Part shown: positions 26,786 through 35,811 of the stretch, piece by piece
Layout of the letters: each line of letters opens with the position of its first letter
Position numbering within the stretch: position 1 is the first letter of the stretch
Source: Ignavibacteriota bacterium
GTDB lineage: Bacteria; Bacteroidota; Ignavibacteria; Ignavibacteriales; Melioribacteraceae
Reading direction: 5' to 3'
Assembly (NCBI GenBank): GCA_016708125.1
Contig: JADJGF010000001.1
Coordinates: forward strand, 1,696,001 to 1,760,000
DNA: 64,000 nt
The notes under the pieces: generated by a model
The model's database searches: none
Seen by the model: the letters and a program-made list of their open reading frames with translations, nothing else
Told to the model about the DNA's origin: nothing
Translations under genes and position numbers: made by a program

Positions 26786-29059
26786 CTAAAATTCAACACT
26801 AATTCCAATTGATGGCAGAATCCCAATTTCAGATTGTTCATCAATCTGCATAGTTCTGTAATCAAATCTTATCGCATTAACATTTTTTTGATTATAAATA
26901 TTTTGTAAATCAATATATGCAACCATTGACCAATTACTGAAATTCCATCTTCGGTCAACCCTAATATCCAAGCCGTGTGTAGCTCCCAATCTTTCAGATA
27001 AATAATTATTTATACTTTGAGTTCCGTTAAAATTATATGGCGTATAAGCATTTCCGGTTGCGAGTCTGAATTTAATTGCGGCTTCCCAATTTTCACTAAA
27101 TATAAATCCGGAACTAAAACTTACAATCCAGCTTTGATCATATTGACCGACTCTTTCAATTTTATCTAATCCGGTAAATTTAGTTTCGCTGTAAGTTACA
27201 CTTAATATTCCATATAAATTATTTTGGGAAGATTTTTTTTGAATAGAAAATTCAATTCCTTTGGAATTTCCTTTTCCTTCACTAGATAAAGGTTCTAATC
27301 CGTAAGTGGAAAAATTATCATCAGAGCCCGGATAACCGGCGCCGGTATTGGCTAAAACTAAATATGTTCTTAATTTACTCGCGGGATATTTTGAATAATC
27401 TTTGTAAAATCCTTCCAATTTAATTTGAGTATCTTCACTTAACAAATGATCAATTCCTAAAATAAATTGATTTACTTGTATTGGTTTTAATGATTTATTT
27501 TCTTCTAAAGTAAGCCAAATATAAGACGGATTTTGATGATAAATTCCCGTACTAAAATTTAAATTTGTAATTTCTGAAATTGAATATGACAAAGAAAGTC
27601 TTGGACTAATTGAAAACTTCTCATCAATTGCATTAAAATAATCGCCTCGCAAACCAAGATTAACCCTAATTCTATTGAGTAAACTCGTACTATACAATCC
27701 GTACAAACCAAATTTATAAAAATCATCATTTACAATTGCAGATGTTACCGGAAGTGTTTCCCCAAAAGTTGTTACAAATTTATCTGGAAATAAAATTTCA
27801 CTTTTGTATAAAATATATTTTGCAGAAGCTCCAAAATTTAATTCAGATGCATGCGCTAATTTATAAACAAAATCAGATTTTAATTCGTGTTCCGCTTCTT
27901 TAGATTTGTTCAAGAATATTGGATTCAGCAAAGTATCATTTTGAAATCCATCATAACTAATATAATTTCTGCTGAGCGCAATATTGTAAAATCCCTTGGA
28001 AAATAAATGCCGGAATGAAATTCCAGTTACATATTGATTTTGATCATTTCCCAAAATTCTTGAATTATCAAAAACATCTTCAGTATTATCATTGTTAAAT
28101 TTTACGCGATCCAAAGCACCAACAAGTAAATATGATAGTTTATTGTTATTATCAAAATCGTAAGTATATTTTGCGAGAAGATCATAATATTCCGGCACGA
28201 AATTAAATCCGGCTGCGTTAAAAATAAAATCAAGATAACTTCTTCTAATCGAAAAAATAAAATTATTTTTTTCGGTAATTGGTCCCTCCAAATTAAAACC
28301 AAACTGCGAAGCGGAAACTAAAGCCTTACCGCCGATTTTATCTTTTCTTCCTTCGCGCAAATCAATTTTTAAAACCGAGGAAAGCTTATCGCCATAATTT
28401 GATTGAAATCCTCCGGTTGAAAAAGTCGTTTCGCTAACATAATCCAAATTCACAAAACTTAACGGACCGCCGGTTGCGCCTTGGTTTCCGAAATGATTAA
28501 TATTCGGTAGCACAAATCCATCTACAATATATAAATTTTCCGAAGGAGCGCCACCGCGAACAACCAAATCATTTCTTCCGGCACTTTGACGCGCAACGCC
28601 GGGAAGCACAGAAAGTGCACGAACCACATCTTCAAACCCGCCGGGCGATCTGCGAATTTCTTCGTAACTGAATTTTTTAACACTGTTAACTTCAATCGAA
28701 GATTTTTCAAAATAATTGGATGTTACAGTTGCTTCACCTAATTCTATTACGGTTTCGGATAATTTAAATTCAAGAAAAGTTGGTTTGGCGGAATTTACAA
28801 CAACATCAACTTTTGTAACGGGATTGTAACCAATAAAACTTGCTTTAACTTTATAAGTTCCGAATGGAATATTAGTTATTGTAAATTCTCCGTTTAAATC
28901 CGAAGAAGTTCCTAAAGTTGTTTCTTCAACAATAATATTTACACCGGGCAAAGCTTCGTTTGTAATTTGATCAACAATTTTTCCGGTAATTTTTCCGGAA
29001 TTTTGTGCAAAAACAATTTGGGCAATAATCATTGTAAAAATTATGAATCTAAAAAACAT
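26786..29059 (-). CDS. TonB-dependent outer-membrane receptor with CarboxypepD_reg domain
   Basis: A 757-residue receptor. Signal peptide about 1-18 (IAQIVFAQ). A carboxypeptidase-regulatory-like domain follows at about 20-105 (ITGKIVDQITNEALPGVNI, FGTYKVKASFIGY). The plug is at about 120-230 (RSPGGFEDVVRALSVLPGV, NDLVVRGGAPSENLYIVDGF), then a beta-barrel ending in an aromatic-terminated strand (SIGISVEF). There is no SusD partner. The ligand is unknown. The promoter contains the same 17-bp box as the crt promoter, so it probably belongs to the same regulon; uptake of a light- or B12-related compound is only speculation. Confidence 0.85.
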   Translation of the reverse strand: MFFRFIIFTMIIAQIVFAQNSGKITGKIVDQITNEALPGVNIIVEETTLGTSSDLNGEFTITNIPFGTYKVKASFIGYNPVTKVDVVVNSAKPTFLEFKLSETVIELGEATVTSNYFEKSSIEVNSVKKFSYEEIRRSPGGFEDVVRALSVLPGVARQSAGRNDLVVRGGAPSENLYIVDGFVLPNINHFGNQGATGGPLSFVNLDYVSETTFSTGGFQSNYGDKLSSVLKIDLREGRKDKIGGKALVSASQFGFNLEGPITEKNNFIFSIRRSYLDFIFNAAGFNFVPEYYDLLAKYTYDFDNNNKLSYLLVGALDRVKFNNDNTEDVFDNSRILGNDQNQYVTGISFRHLFSKGFYNIALSRNYISYDGFQNDTLLNPIFLNKSKEAEHELKSDFVYKLAHASELNFGASAKYILYKSEILFPDKFVTTFGETLPVTSAIVNDDFYKFGLYGLYSTSLLNRIRVNLGLRGDYFNAIDEKFSISPRLSLSYSISEITNLNFSTGIYHQNPSYIWLTLEENKSLKPIQVNQFILGIDHLLSEDTQIKLEGFYKDYSKYPASKLRTYLVLANTGAGYPGSDDNFSTYGLEPLSSEGKGNSKGIEFSIQKKSSQNNLYGILSVTYSETKFTGLDKIERVGQYDQSWIVSFSSGFIFSENWEAAIKFRLATGNAYTPYNFNGTQSINNYLSERLGATHGLDIRVDRRWNFSNWSMVAYIDLQNIYNQKNVNAIRFDYRTMQIDEQSEIGILPSIGISVEF

Positions 29060-29086
29060 ATAAATTTCCTAAATTTTATTGATTCA

Positions 29087-29115
29087 AAGATAAAACATTG
29101 TCTAATATTTGTCAA
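29087..29115 (-). promoter_or_regulatory. TonB-receptor promoter with CarH-like box
   Basis: Minus strand TTGACA (29115-29110), 17-base spacer, TATCTT (29092-29087). The box TTGACAAATATTAGACA (29115-29099) is identical over 17 bases to that of the crt promoter, 5.3 kb away, and occupies the same place relative to the -35. Confidence 0.7.
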
Positions 29116-29143
29116 CAAATATAATCACAATTGCAAAAAATTT

Positions 29144-29160
29144 TAGACATTATTTAGACA
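29144..29160 (+). promoter_or_regulatory. Second TAGACA-N5-TAGACA box
   Basis: TAGACATTATTTAGACA: two TAGACA half-sites 11 bp apart, in opposite orientation to the promoter-proximal box and 28 bp upstream of it. It could be an auxiliary operator of the TonB-receptor gene. Confidence 0.5.
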
Positions 29161-29378
29161 ATAAATTTTCATTCTTTCCAAAACATGAAATTTAACTTCA
29201 AATTATTTTTTTAAGTAAAACAAAATTGATAGAAAATTATTCAAGTAAATGCATAATATTTATCATTAGAATAAAATCCTTGCATAAAATAAACTTTAGT
29301 TTCGGATATTATTTTAAAAAATTGTATAATTGGCAAATCAATTTTTACAAATTAACACCTCATTTTATTAAGTATTTG

Positions 29379-30455
29379 ATGCAAAAATCCAAAAAAATTT
29401 CACTTGTTTTAGAAGATAACTCAATTTATAATGGTTTTTCTTTTGGATATGAAGCATCCACAGCCGGCGAAATTGTATTTAATACCGCAATGACCGGATA
29501 TCCGGAAAGTTTGACAGATCCTTCTTATTACGGACAAATATTAATTTCAACATATCCTTTAATTGGAAACTATGGTGTTCCGGAAGATAAACTTAAAAAT
29601 GGAATTCCCGACATTTTTGAATCCGATAAAATTCAAGTTAAGGGTTTTGTAATTTCTGATTATTCTTTTGAATACAGTCACTGGAATGCTAAGAAAAGTT
29701 TATCGGAATGGTTAATTGAAAATAAAATTCCCGGTATTTTTGGAGTTGACACTCGTGCCTTGACCAAAAAGTTGAGAGAAAAAGGTTCGATGCTGGGGAA
29801 AATTATTTTTGAAAATGAAGATTTAGAATTTGTTGATCCCAATCTTGAAAATCTTGTTGATAAAGTTAGCATAAAAGAAAAAGTAACTTACGGCAGCGGA
29901 AAGAAAAAAATTGTTTTAGTAGATATGGGTGTGAAAAATAATATTGTGAGATGTTTGCTAAAACGAGATACAACTGTAATAAAAGTTCCGTGGAATTATG
30001 ATTTTACGCAAGACGATTATGATGGAATTGTTTTATCAAATGGTCCGGGAGATCCGACTTTTTGCCAAGAAACAGTTGATAATTTGAAAAATGCAATTAA
30101 AATTGAAAAGCCAATTTTTGGAATTTGTATGGGAAATCAGTTACTTTCTTTAGCTGCTGGCGGATCAATTTATAAATTAAAATATGGACACCGAAGTCAT
30201 AACCAGCCGGTTTTACAAGTTGGAACAAATAAATGTTTTATAACTTCGCAGAATCACGGATACGCTGTTGAGGATTCTCATTTAGACGAAGGCTGGGAAC
30301 CGTATTTTGTAAATCTTAATGATGATACTTGCGAAGGAATTAAACATAAAACAAAGCCATTTTTCTCAACTCAGTTTCATCCGGAAGCATCTAGCGGTCC
30401 GACGGATACTGAGTTTTTATTTGATGAATTTTTAAATCTGATAAAAGAAGAATAG
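29379..30455 (+). CDS. carA: Carbamoyl-phosphate synthase, glutamine-hydrolysing small subunit
   Basis: Hydrolyses glutamine and channels ammonia to CarB for pyrimidine and arginine synthesis. The ATG at 29379 gives 358 residues beginning MQKSKKISLVLEDNSIYNG, the normal CarA start; the upstream open frame (to 29226) has no homology-like content. The N-domain shows FNTAMTGYPESLTDPSYYGQ; the class I amidotransferase domain has the nucleophile in FGICMGNQLLSLAAGG, the GHRSHNQPV loop and the catalytic FHPEASSGPTDTEFLFD. The stop codon abuts an 86-bp palindromic repeat that separates it from carB. Confidence 0.95.
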   Translation: MQKSKKISLVLEDNSIYNGFSFGYEASTAGEIVFNTAMTGYPESLTDPSYYGQILISTYPLIGNYGVPEDKLKNGIPDIFESDKIQVKGFVISDYSFEYSHWNAKKSLSEWLIENKIPGIFGVDTRALTKKLREKGSMLGKIIFENEDLEFVDPNLENLVDKVSIKEKVTYGSGKKKIVLVDMGVKNNIVRCLLKRDTTVIKVPWNYDFTQDDYDGIVLSNGPGDPTFCQETVDNLKNAIKIEKPIFGICMGNQLLSLAAGGSIYKLKYGHRSHNQPVLQVGTNKCFITSQNHGYAVEDSHLDEGWEPYFVNLNDDTCEGIKHKTKPFFSTQFHPEASSGPTDTEFLFDEFLNLIKEE

Positions 30456-30540
30456 AACGCTGATGACACAGAAAATACAGATATTCACTGAACTTTATTT
30501 ATATCTGTGTAAATTTGTTTTTTCAGTGTAATCTGCGTTC
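30455..30540. repeat. 86-bp imperfect palindromic repeat between carA and carB
   Basis: The left end GAACGCTGATGACACAGAAA is the imperfect reverse complement of the right end, which reads TTTTTCAGTGTAATCTGCGTTC-like sequence at 30519-30540. Inner segments ACAGATAT and ATATCTGTGT also pair, around a central TTCACTGAACTTTATTT. It begins at the last base of the carA stop codon. Such repeats resemble dispersed MITE-like elements in related genomes; only this copy is present here. Confidence 0.7.
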
Positions 30541-30551
30541 CATTAAATCCC

Positions 30552-33500
30552 ATGAATAAAGAAATAAAAAAAGTTTTAATATTAGGTTCCGGCGCTCTTA
30601 AAATTGGAGAAGCCGGTGAATTTGATTATTCGGGCTCCCAAGCATTAAAAGCCTTGCGCGAAGAAAATATTGAAACAGTTTTAATCAATCCAAATATTGC
30701 GACAGTTCAAACTTCAGAAAATATTGCCGATAAAGTTTATTTCCTACCGGTTACACCATACTTTGTTGAACAAGTAATAATTAAAGAAAATCCTGATGGA
30801 GTTTTACTTTCGTTCGGTGGTCAAACAGCTTTAAATTGCGGAATTGAATTATTCAAAAAAAATATTTTTGAAAAATATAATGTTAAAGTTTTAGGTACAC
30901 CAATTAGTGCAATAATTGATACGGAAGACCGTGAACTTTTTGCAAACACTTTAAAAAAAGTAAGCATAAAAACTCCAAAAAGTATTGCGGTTAATTCAAT
31001 TGAAGATGCGCTTAAAGCTGCTGAAGAATTAAATTATCCAATCATTGTTAGAGCCGCGTACACATTGGGCGGGCAAGGAAGTGGATTTTGTGTAAATCCG
31101 GATGAGTTGGAAATTCTTGCTTCCAAAGCACTTTCATATTCCGATCAAATTTTAATTGAAGAATCTTTAAAAGGCTGGAAAGAAGTTGAGTATGAAGTTG
31201 TGCGCGATTGTTACAACAATTGCATCACAGTTTGTAATATGGAAAATTTTGATCCGCTTGGAATTCATACCGGCGAAAGTATTGTAGTTGCGCCTTCTCA
31301 AACTTTAACAAATACCGAATATCATAAACTGAGAGAAATTGCTATAAAATTAATTCAGCATATTGGAATTGTCGGCGAATGTAATGTTCAGTATGCGTTA
31401 GATCCGTTTTCAGAAGATTATAGAGTTATTGAAGTTAATGCAAGACTTTCCCGATCAAGCGCATTGGCAAGTAAAGCCACCGGTTATCCGCTTGCATTTG
31501 TTGCAGCAAAATTGGCTTTGGGTTACGGACTTTATGAATTAAAAAATTCAGTAACAAAAACCACATCCGCATTTTTTGAACCGGCTTTGGATTATATTGT
31601 CTGCAAAATTCCGCGCTGGGATTTGAATAAATTTCATGGAGTTTCCAATCAAATTGGAAGCAGTATGAAAAGTGTCGGTGAAGTAATGGCAATCGGCAAA
31701 ACCTTTGAAGAAGCAATTCAAAAAGGTTTGCGAATGATTGGACAAGGAATGCACGGATTTGTCGGCAACAAAGATATTCCCACATCAGATATTAAAGATA
31801 TGTTGGTTAATCCCACTGACATGAGAATTTTTATTATTGCTCAAGCTTTTAAGGAAGGATTAACAGTTGATGAAATTTATGAACTTTCGAAAATTGATAA
31901 ATGGTTTTTGGTTAAACTAAAAAATATTTTTGATTATAAATATGAATTGCAGAATTATAATTCATTAGAAGAATTGCCGAATCAACTTTTACTTGATTCT
32001 AAAAAACTTGGTTTCTCCGATTTTCAAATTGCAAGATTTGTTTTAAAGAGTGAATCGGTCAATGTAGATAAAGATATTTTAAAAGTCAGAAATTTTAGAA
32101 TTAACAAAGGAATAAAACCTTTTGTAAAACAAATTGATACCCTTGCAGCGGAATATCCGGCTTACACAAATTATCTTTATTTAACTTACAGCGGAATTGA
32201 GCACGATATAGATTTTGTAAATGATAATAAATCAGTTGTAGTATTGGGTTCCGGAGCTTATAGAATAGGAAGCAGTGTTGAATTTGATTGGTGCGGAGTT
32301 AATGCTCTTAACACAATTAAGAAAGAAAATTTTAGATCAATAATGATAAATTATAATCCCGAAACAGTTAGCACGGATTATGATATTTGCGATCGTCTTT
32401 ACTTTGATGAACTTACTTTAGAACGAGTTCTTGATATTGTTGATTTGGAAAATCCCAAAGGTGTTATAGTTTCTACGGGCGGACAAATTCCAAATAATTT
32501 GGCAATGCGTTTGCACAAATCAAATGTTAACATTTTAGGAACTTCACCTCTTTCAATTGATAGAGCGGAAAACCGACATAAATTTTCTCAAATGCTTGAT
32601 GATTTAAAAATTGATCAGCCAAGGTGGAGAGAATTAACTTCAACAACGGAAATTAGAAATTTTATTACTGAAGTAAATTATCCGGTTTTAGTTCGTCCGT
32701 CTTATGTACTTTCCGGTGCAGCAATGAATGTTGTTTCCAACGAAAGTGAATTAGACCACTTTTTACAATTAGCAACTGAGGTTTCTAAGCAATATCCAGT
32801 TGTTGTTTCCGAGTTTATTGAAAATGCAAAAGAAATTGAAATTGATGCAGTTGCCGATAAAGGTGAAATGGTTCTTTATGCAATTAGTGAGCATATTGAA
32901 TTTGCGGGAGTTCATTCCGGTGATGCAACAATGGTATTTCCTCCGCAAAAAATTTATTTTGAAACTGTACGAAGAATAAAAACTATTTCCAGAAAAATTG
33001 CATCTGAGTTAAATATTTCCGGACCATTCAATATTCAGTTTCTTGCAAAAGATAATGATGTAAAAGTAATCGAATGCAATTTACGAGCATCACGAAGTTT
33101 GCCGTTTGTATCAAAAGTTTTAAAAGTAAATTTTGTTGAATTGGCAACAGATATTATGCTTGAAGCAAAATATATTAAACCTAATAAATCATTGTTTGAG
33201 CTTGATTATATTGGAATAAAAGCTCCTCAATTTTCTTTTTCGCGATTAAGCAAAGCTGATCCGATTCTTGGTGTTGATATGGCTTCAACGGGAGAAGTTG
33301 GATGTATTGGCGATGATTTTTATGATGCACTGCTTAAATCAATGTTATCAGTCGGATATAAAATTCCGAAGAAAAATATTTTACTTTCTACCGGACCGGT
33401 TCAATCAAAAGCTGAATTATTGGAAAGCTGTAAATTATTAATTGAGAATGATTATAATTTATTTGCAACAAGAGGAACTCACAAATTTTTGAAAGATAAT

Positions 33501-33770
33501 AATGTTGAATCTCAACTTTTATATTGGCCGGATGAAAAGCAAAGTCCCAACACGATTGAATATTTGAGAAAACGAAAAATTGATTTAGTAATTAACATTC
33601 CAAAAAATCTTTCTAAAAATGAATTAGATAACGATTACGAAATTAGAAGAAGTGCTATTGATTTTAACATTCCGCTTATAACCAATTCCAGATTGGCTCA
33701 AGCTTTTATCAATGCTTTTTGTAAAAAAGATTTGGAAGATATTTCAATCAAACATTGGAATGAACACTAA
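30552..33770 (+). CDS. carB: Carbamoyl-phosphate synthase, large subunit
   Basis: A 1072-residue protein with two homologous ATP-grasp synthetase halves. The first begins KVLILGSGALKIGEAGEFDYSG-like sequence at residues 6-27 and carries RAAYTLGGQGSGF; the second begins VVVLGSGAYRIGSSVEFDW near 558 and carries RPSYVLSGAAMNV. The last 130 residues form the MGS-like allosteric domain (LFATRGTHKFLKDNNVE). Length is normal. It assembles with CarA. A heptamer-repeat array starts 3 bases after the stop codon. Confidence 0.96.
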   Translation: MNKEIKKVLILGSGALKIGEAGEFDYSGSQALKALREENIETVLINPNIATVQTSENIADKVYFLPVTPYFVEQVIIKENPDGVLLSFGGQTALNCGIELFKKNIFEKYNVKVLGTPISAIIDTEDRELFANTLKKVSIKTPKSIAVNSIEDALKAAEELNYPIIVRAAYTLGGQGSGFCVNPDELEILASKALSYSDQILIEESLKGWKEVEYEVVRDCYNNCITVCNMENFDPLGIHTGESIVVAPSQTLTNTEYHKLREIAIKLIQHIGIVGECNVQYALDPFSEDYRVIEVNARLSRSSALASKATGYPLAFVAAKLALGYGLYELKNSVTKTTSAFFEPALDYIVCKIPRWDLNKFHGVSNQIGSSMKSVGEVMAIGKTFEEAIQKGLRMIGQGMHGFVGNKDIPTSDIKDMLVNPTDMRIFIIAQAFKEGLTVDEIYELSKIDKWFLVKLKNIFDYKYELQNYNSLEELPNQLLLDSKKLGFSDFQIARFVLKSESVNVDKDILKVRNFRINKGIKPFVKQIDTLAAEYPAYTNYLYLTYSGIEHDIDFVNDNKSVVVLGSGAYRIGSSVEFDWCGVNALNTIKKENFRSIMINYNPETVSTDYDICDRLYFDELTLERVLDIVDLENPKGVIVSTGGQIPNNLAMRLHKSNVNILGTSPLSIDRAENRHKFSQMLDDLKIDQPRWRELTSTTEIRNFITEVNYPVLVRPSYVLSGAAMNVVSNESELDHFLQLATEVSKQYPVVVSEFIENAKEIEIDAVADKGEMVLYAISEHIEFAGVHSGDATMVFPPQKIYFETVRRIKTISRKIASELNISGPFNIQFLAKDNDVKVIECNLRASRSLPFVSKVLKVNFVELATDIMLEAKYIKPNKSLFELDYIGIKAPQFSFSRLSKADPILGVDMASTGEVGCIGDDFYDALLKSMLSVGYKIPKKNILLSTGPVQSKAELLESCKLLIENDYNLFATRGTHKFLKDNNVESQLLYWPDEKQSPNTIEYLRKRKIDLVINIPKNLSKNELDNDYEIRRSAIDFNIPLITNSRLAQAFINAFCKKDLEDISIKHWNEH

Positions 33771-33772
33771 GT

Positions 33773-33807
33773 ACGTGAAACGTTAGACGAAAAACGTAAA
33801 ACGAAAA
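33773..33807. repeat. Solo 7-bp tandem-repeat array (5 units)
   Basis: Five units in exact register, ACGTGAA ACGTTAG ACGAAAA then ACGTAAA ACGAAAA. The array starts 3 bases after the carB stop. The unit length equals that of the arrays flanking the two four-helix-bundle genes at 53-56 kb, but no such gene and no matching inverted array are seen here. Confidence 0.75.
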
Positions 33808-33868
33808 AAGCTTGAGCTCATTTTGTTGGAGTATGAAAAATCAAAAATTAAAATTGAAAAGAAAAAAA

Positions 33869-34240
33869 TTATAATGTAGGATAAATATAAATTCCCGCAC
33901 CAATCAAAAATCCAATAAAAAATAAAACCGAAGTTTTGTTTTTAATTCCAAAAAAATAAATTTGCTGAAGTGCTCTGAAAAACCAGAAGAAAGAAATCAA
34001 TCTTAAAATTGAATTGCCAAGTTGAGTTGTAACTAATTCTTTAGTGTAAAAAAATGATAGAAACGCAAAAATTATAAATACAAATGTTAAAGAAATATTA
34101 AGTATTTGAAAAATTCCGCCGTTAATAAAATTCATTCTTTTTAATTCTTTATTCCAATTGAAAATTTTCCAAAATAATAAATGAAAAATTGCAAAAGCTA
34201 AATTGTAAAATCCGCCGATTATAATAATTGTGTTTTTCAT
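33869..34240 (-). CDS. Hypothetical four-helix membrane protein
   Basis: A 123-residue protein with about four hydrophobic segments (IIIIGGFYNLAFAIFHLLFW, ILNISLTFVFIIFAFLSFFY, ILRLISFFWFFRALQQIYFF, SVLFFIGFLIGAGIYIYP) and few charged residues. I do not recognise the family. It starts 3 bases after the end of the short-chain dehydrogenase gene, so the two are probably co-transcribed. Confidence 0.65.
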   Translation of the reverse strand: MKNTIIIIGGFYNLAFAIFHLLFWKIFNWNKELKRMNFINGGIFQILNISLTFVFIIFAFLSFFYTKELVTTQLGNSILRLISFFWFFRALQQIYFFGIKNKTSVLFFIGFLIGAGIYIYPTL

Positions 34241-34243
34241 TTT

Positions 34244-35008
34244 TTACTTTTTATTTTTTTCAACAAATGTGTTTTCTAACTTTTCATAAATCCAATTTGG
34301 TATTAATGGAAATAATCTTGTTAAAATTACCAACTGCCAAGGAAATTGAATCATTCGTTTTTCATTTTCAATTCCGTTAATTATAATTTGTGCGGCTTTT
34401 TCAACATTCATCATAAAAAGCATTTTAAATTCATTTTTGTCCGTCATTGGAGTTTTAACAAATCCGGGACGAACTGTTAAAACTTTCACATTATATTTGT
34501 TTAATTCCGTTCGCAAGCCTTCAAGGTAAATTGTTGCGGCAGCTTTACTTGCTGAATAAAATCCGCTTTTGGAATATCCTTTAGAATCTGCAAGACTTGA
34601 AACTCCAACAATAATTCCATTTTTTTCTTCAATAAATTTTGGTAATAATTGTTCTACCCAATAAATAATTCCAAAAACATTTGCGCCGAAAATTCTTTCT
34701 GCCGCTTCGGAATTATATTCTTCAACCGGCATTCTCACGGAATATCCCGCATTTAAAATTGCAACATCAACTTTTCCAAATTTTTCTATAACTTTTTGAT
34801 AAGCATTTTTAACTTCATCTTTTTTGCTTACATCACATTTTAGAATTAAGAGATTTTCATTTTCGTTAAAATTTTCCTTTAGCAAATTTTCTCTTCTTGC
34901 AACTAAAGCAAGTTTAACATTTTGTTTAGAAATTAATTGATGAGTAATTTCTTTTCCAATTCCAGAAGTTGCGCCGGTGATTAAAACAACTTTATTTTCA
35001 AAATTCAT
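34244..35008 (-). CDS. Short-chain dehydrogenase/reductase (classical SDR)
   Basis: A 254-residue NAD(P)-dependent oxidoreductase. The cofactor motif TGATSGIGKE (TGxxxGxG) is near residue 11, NAGYS near 90, the catalytic serine in VGVSSLADSKG, and the Y-x3-K pair in FYSASKAAA near 157. ARRE after the second strand suggests NADPH preference. The substrate is unknown. It forms a pair with the downstream membrane protein gene. Confidence 0.88.
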   Translation of the reverse strand: MNFENKVVLITGATSGIGKEITHQLISKQNVKLALVARRENLLKENFNENENLLILKCDVSKKDEVKNAYQKVIEKFGKVDVAILNAGYSVRMPVEEYNSEAAERIFGANVFGIIYWVEQLLPKFIEEKNGIIVGVSSLADSKGYSKSGFYSASKAAATIYLEGLRTELNKYNVKVLTVRPGFVKTPMTDKNEFKMLFMMNVEKAAQIIINGIENEKRMIQFPWQLVILTRLFPLIPNWIYEKLENTFVEKNKK

Positions 35009-35099
35009 AATTGATTAATTTTTTTTGTGATTTGTAAATTTACACATTTAGAAAATTTCAAAATCAAATTATTGTATGCAAAAATTTTATAAACAAAAA

Positions 35100-35126
35100 G
35101 ATTCGATCTTTTAAAAAGAACGTATC
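35100..35126. repeat. 27-bp palindromic intergenic repeat, copy 2
   Basis: GATTCGATCTTTT and AAAAGAACGTATC around a central A, followed by TTTA. Two mismatches in the stem compared with copy 1 at 4855-4881. It lies between the divergent SDR and DUF3109 genes, so it is not simply a terminator for a gene ending beside it. Confidence 0.75.
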
Positions 35127-35245
35127 TTTATTAATTTTTAACTTTTCGGAAATTTCTTTTAAATGGGTAATATTATTTGAAGAATTAAATCTTTACAAGT
35201 AAAGCTTTTTTCACTATCTTAGCAAAAATTATTCCAAATTTTAAT

Positions 35246-35809
35246 ATGATTGATCTTGAAAATATAGACGGCGTTTTAGTCAGCAGAGAAATCCCTAAAA
35301 CTAAATTTACTTGCAATTTAGAAATTTGCAAAGGCGCTTGCTGTACAATGAAAAGCGATTACGGCGCTCCTCTAAAAAAAGAAGAAATTGGTGAAATTAA
35401 TAAACATTTAGATAAAATTAAAAACTATTTGCCCAAAAAAAGTTTGAAAGAAATTGAGTTGAACGGATTTTGGGAAGAAAAACACAAAGAATTAATGACG
35501 AGAAGTGTCGGCAAAAAAGATTGTGTTTTTGTTTTTTACGAGGGCGATATTGCAAAGTGTGCAATTGAAAAAGCTTATTATGATGGAAAAATTGATTTTA
35601 TAAAACCCATTTCTTGTCACTTATTTCCTATTAGAGTTACAGATTTTGGCGGTGATGTTTTAAAATATGAAAAATATGATGTTTGCGATCCCGCTTTGGA
35701 AAAAGGAAAAGAAACAAATTTATCAATTTTAGAATTTTGTGAAAAACCAATTAAAAGAGCTTATAATTCAAAATTTTACAATAAATTAAAGAATCTTAAC
35801 GGAAAATAA
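35246..35809 (+). CDS. DUF3109 family cysteine-rich protein
   Basis: A 187-residue protein with conserved cysteines in FTCNLEICKGACCTMKSDYG (C-x4-C-x3-CC pattern), KDCVFVF, AKCAIEKAYYDG and ISCHLFPIR. This is the DUF3109 family, related in pattern to putative zinc/iron-chelating YkgJ-type proteins. Biochemical function is unknown. The gene ends 2 bases before rpoN, a likely transcriptional link. Confidence 0.82.
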   Translation: MIDLENIDGVLVSREIPKTKFTCNLEICKGACCTMKSDYGAPLKKEEIGEINKHLDKIKNYLPKKSLKEIELNGFWEEKHKELMTRSVGKKDCVFVFYEGDIAKCAIEKAYYDGKIDFIKPISCHLFPIRVTDFGGDVLKYEKYDVCDPALEKGKETNLSILEFCEKPIKRAYNSKFYNKLKNLNGK

Positions 35810-35811
35810 TT

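Larger units (their letters stand above)
29060..29378. other. 319-base intergenic region between divergent TonB-receptor and carA genes
   Basis: Non-coding. It contains the receptor promoter (29087-29115) and a second TAGACA pair (29144-29160). Upstream of the carA ATG at 29379 the frame stays open back to 29226, but the translation is lysine- and aromatic-rich and unlike CarA, so I treat it as non-coding. Confidence 0.6.

Noticed and set aside
29226..29378. N-terminal extension of carA
   Set aside because: The 51 residues are unlike CarA, which conventionally starts near MQKSKKISLVLED; the stretch also lies in an intergenic promoter region.
29040..29378. Cobalamin riboswitch upstream of the TonB-receptor gene
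   Set aside because: No B12-box-like conserved sequence or complex fold was visible; the promoter lies only about 20-30 bases from the gene start.
35180..35215. CTTTAC-AA-GTAAAG hairpin followed by T run before the DUF3109 gene
   Set aside because: It points toward the DUF3109 gene without a gene ending upstream on that strand; a terminator here would have no transcript to end, and an attenuator is not supported by other evidence.
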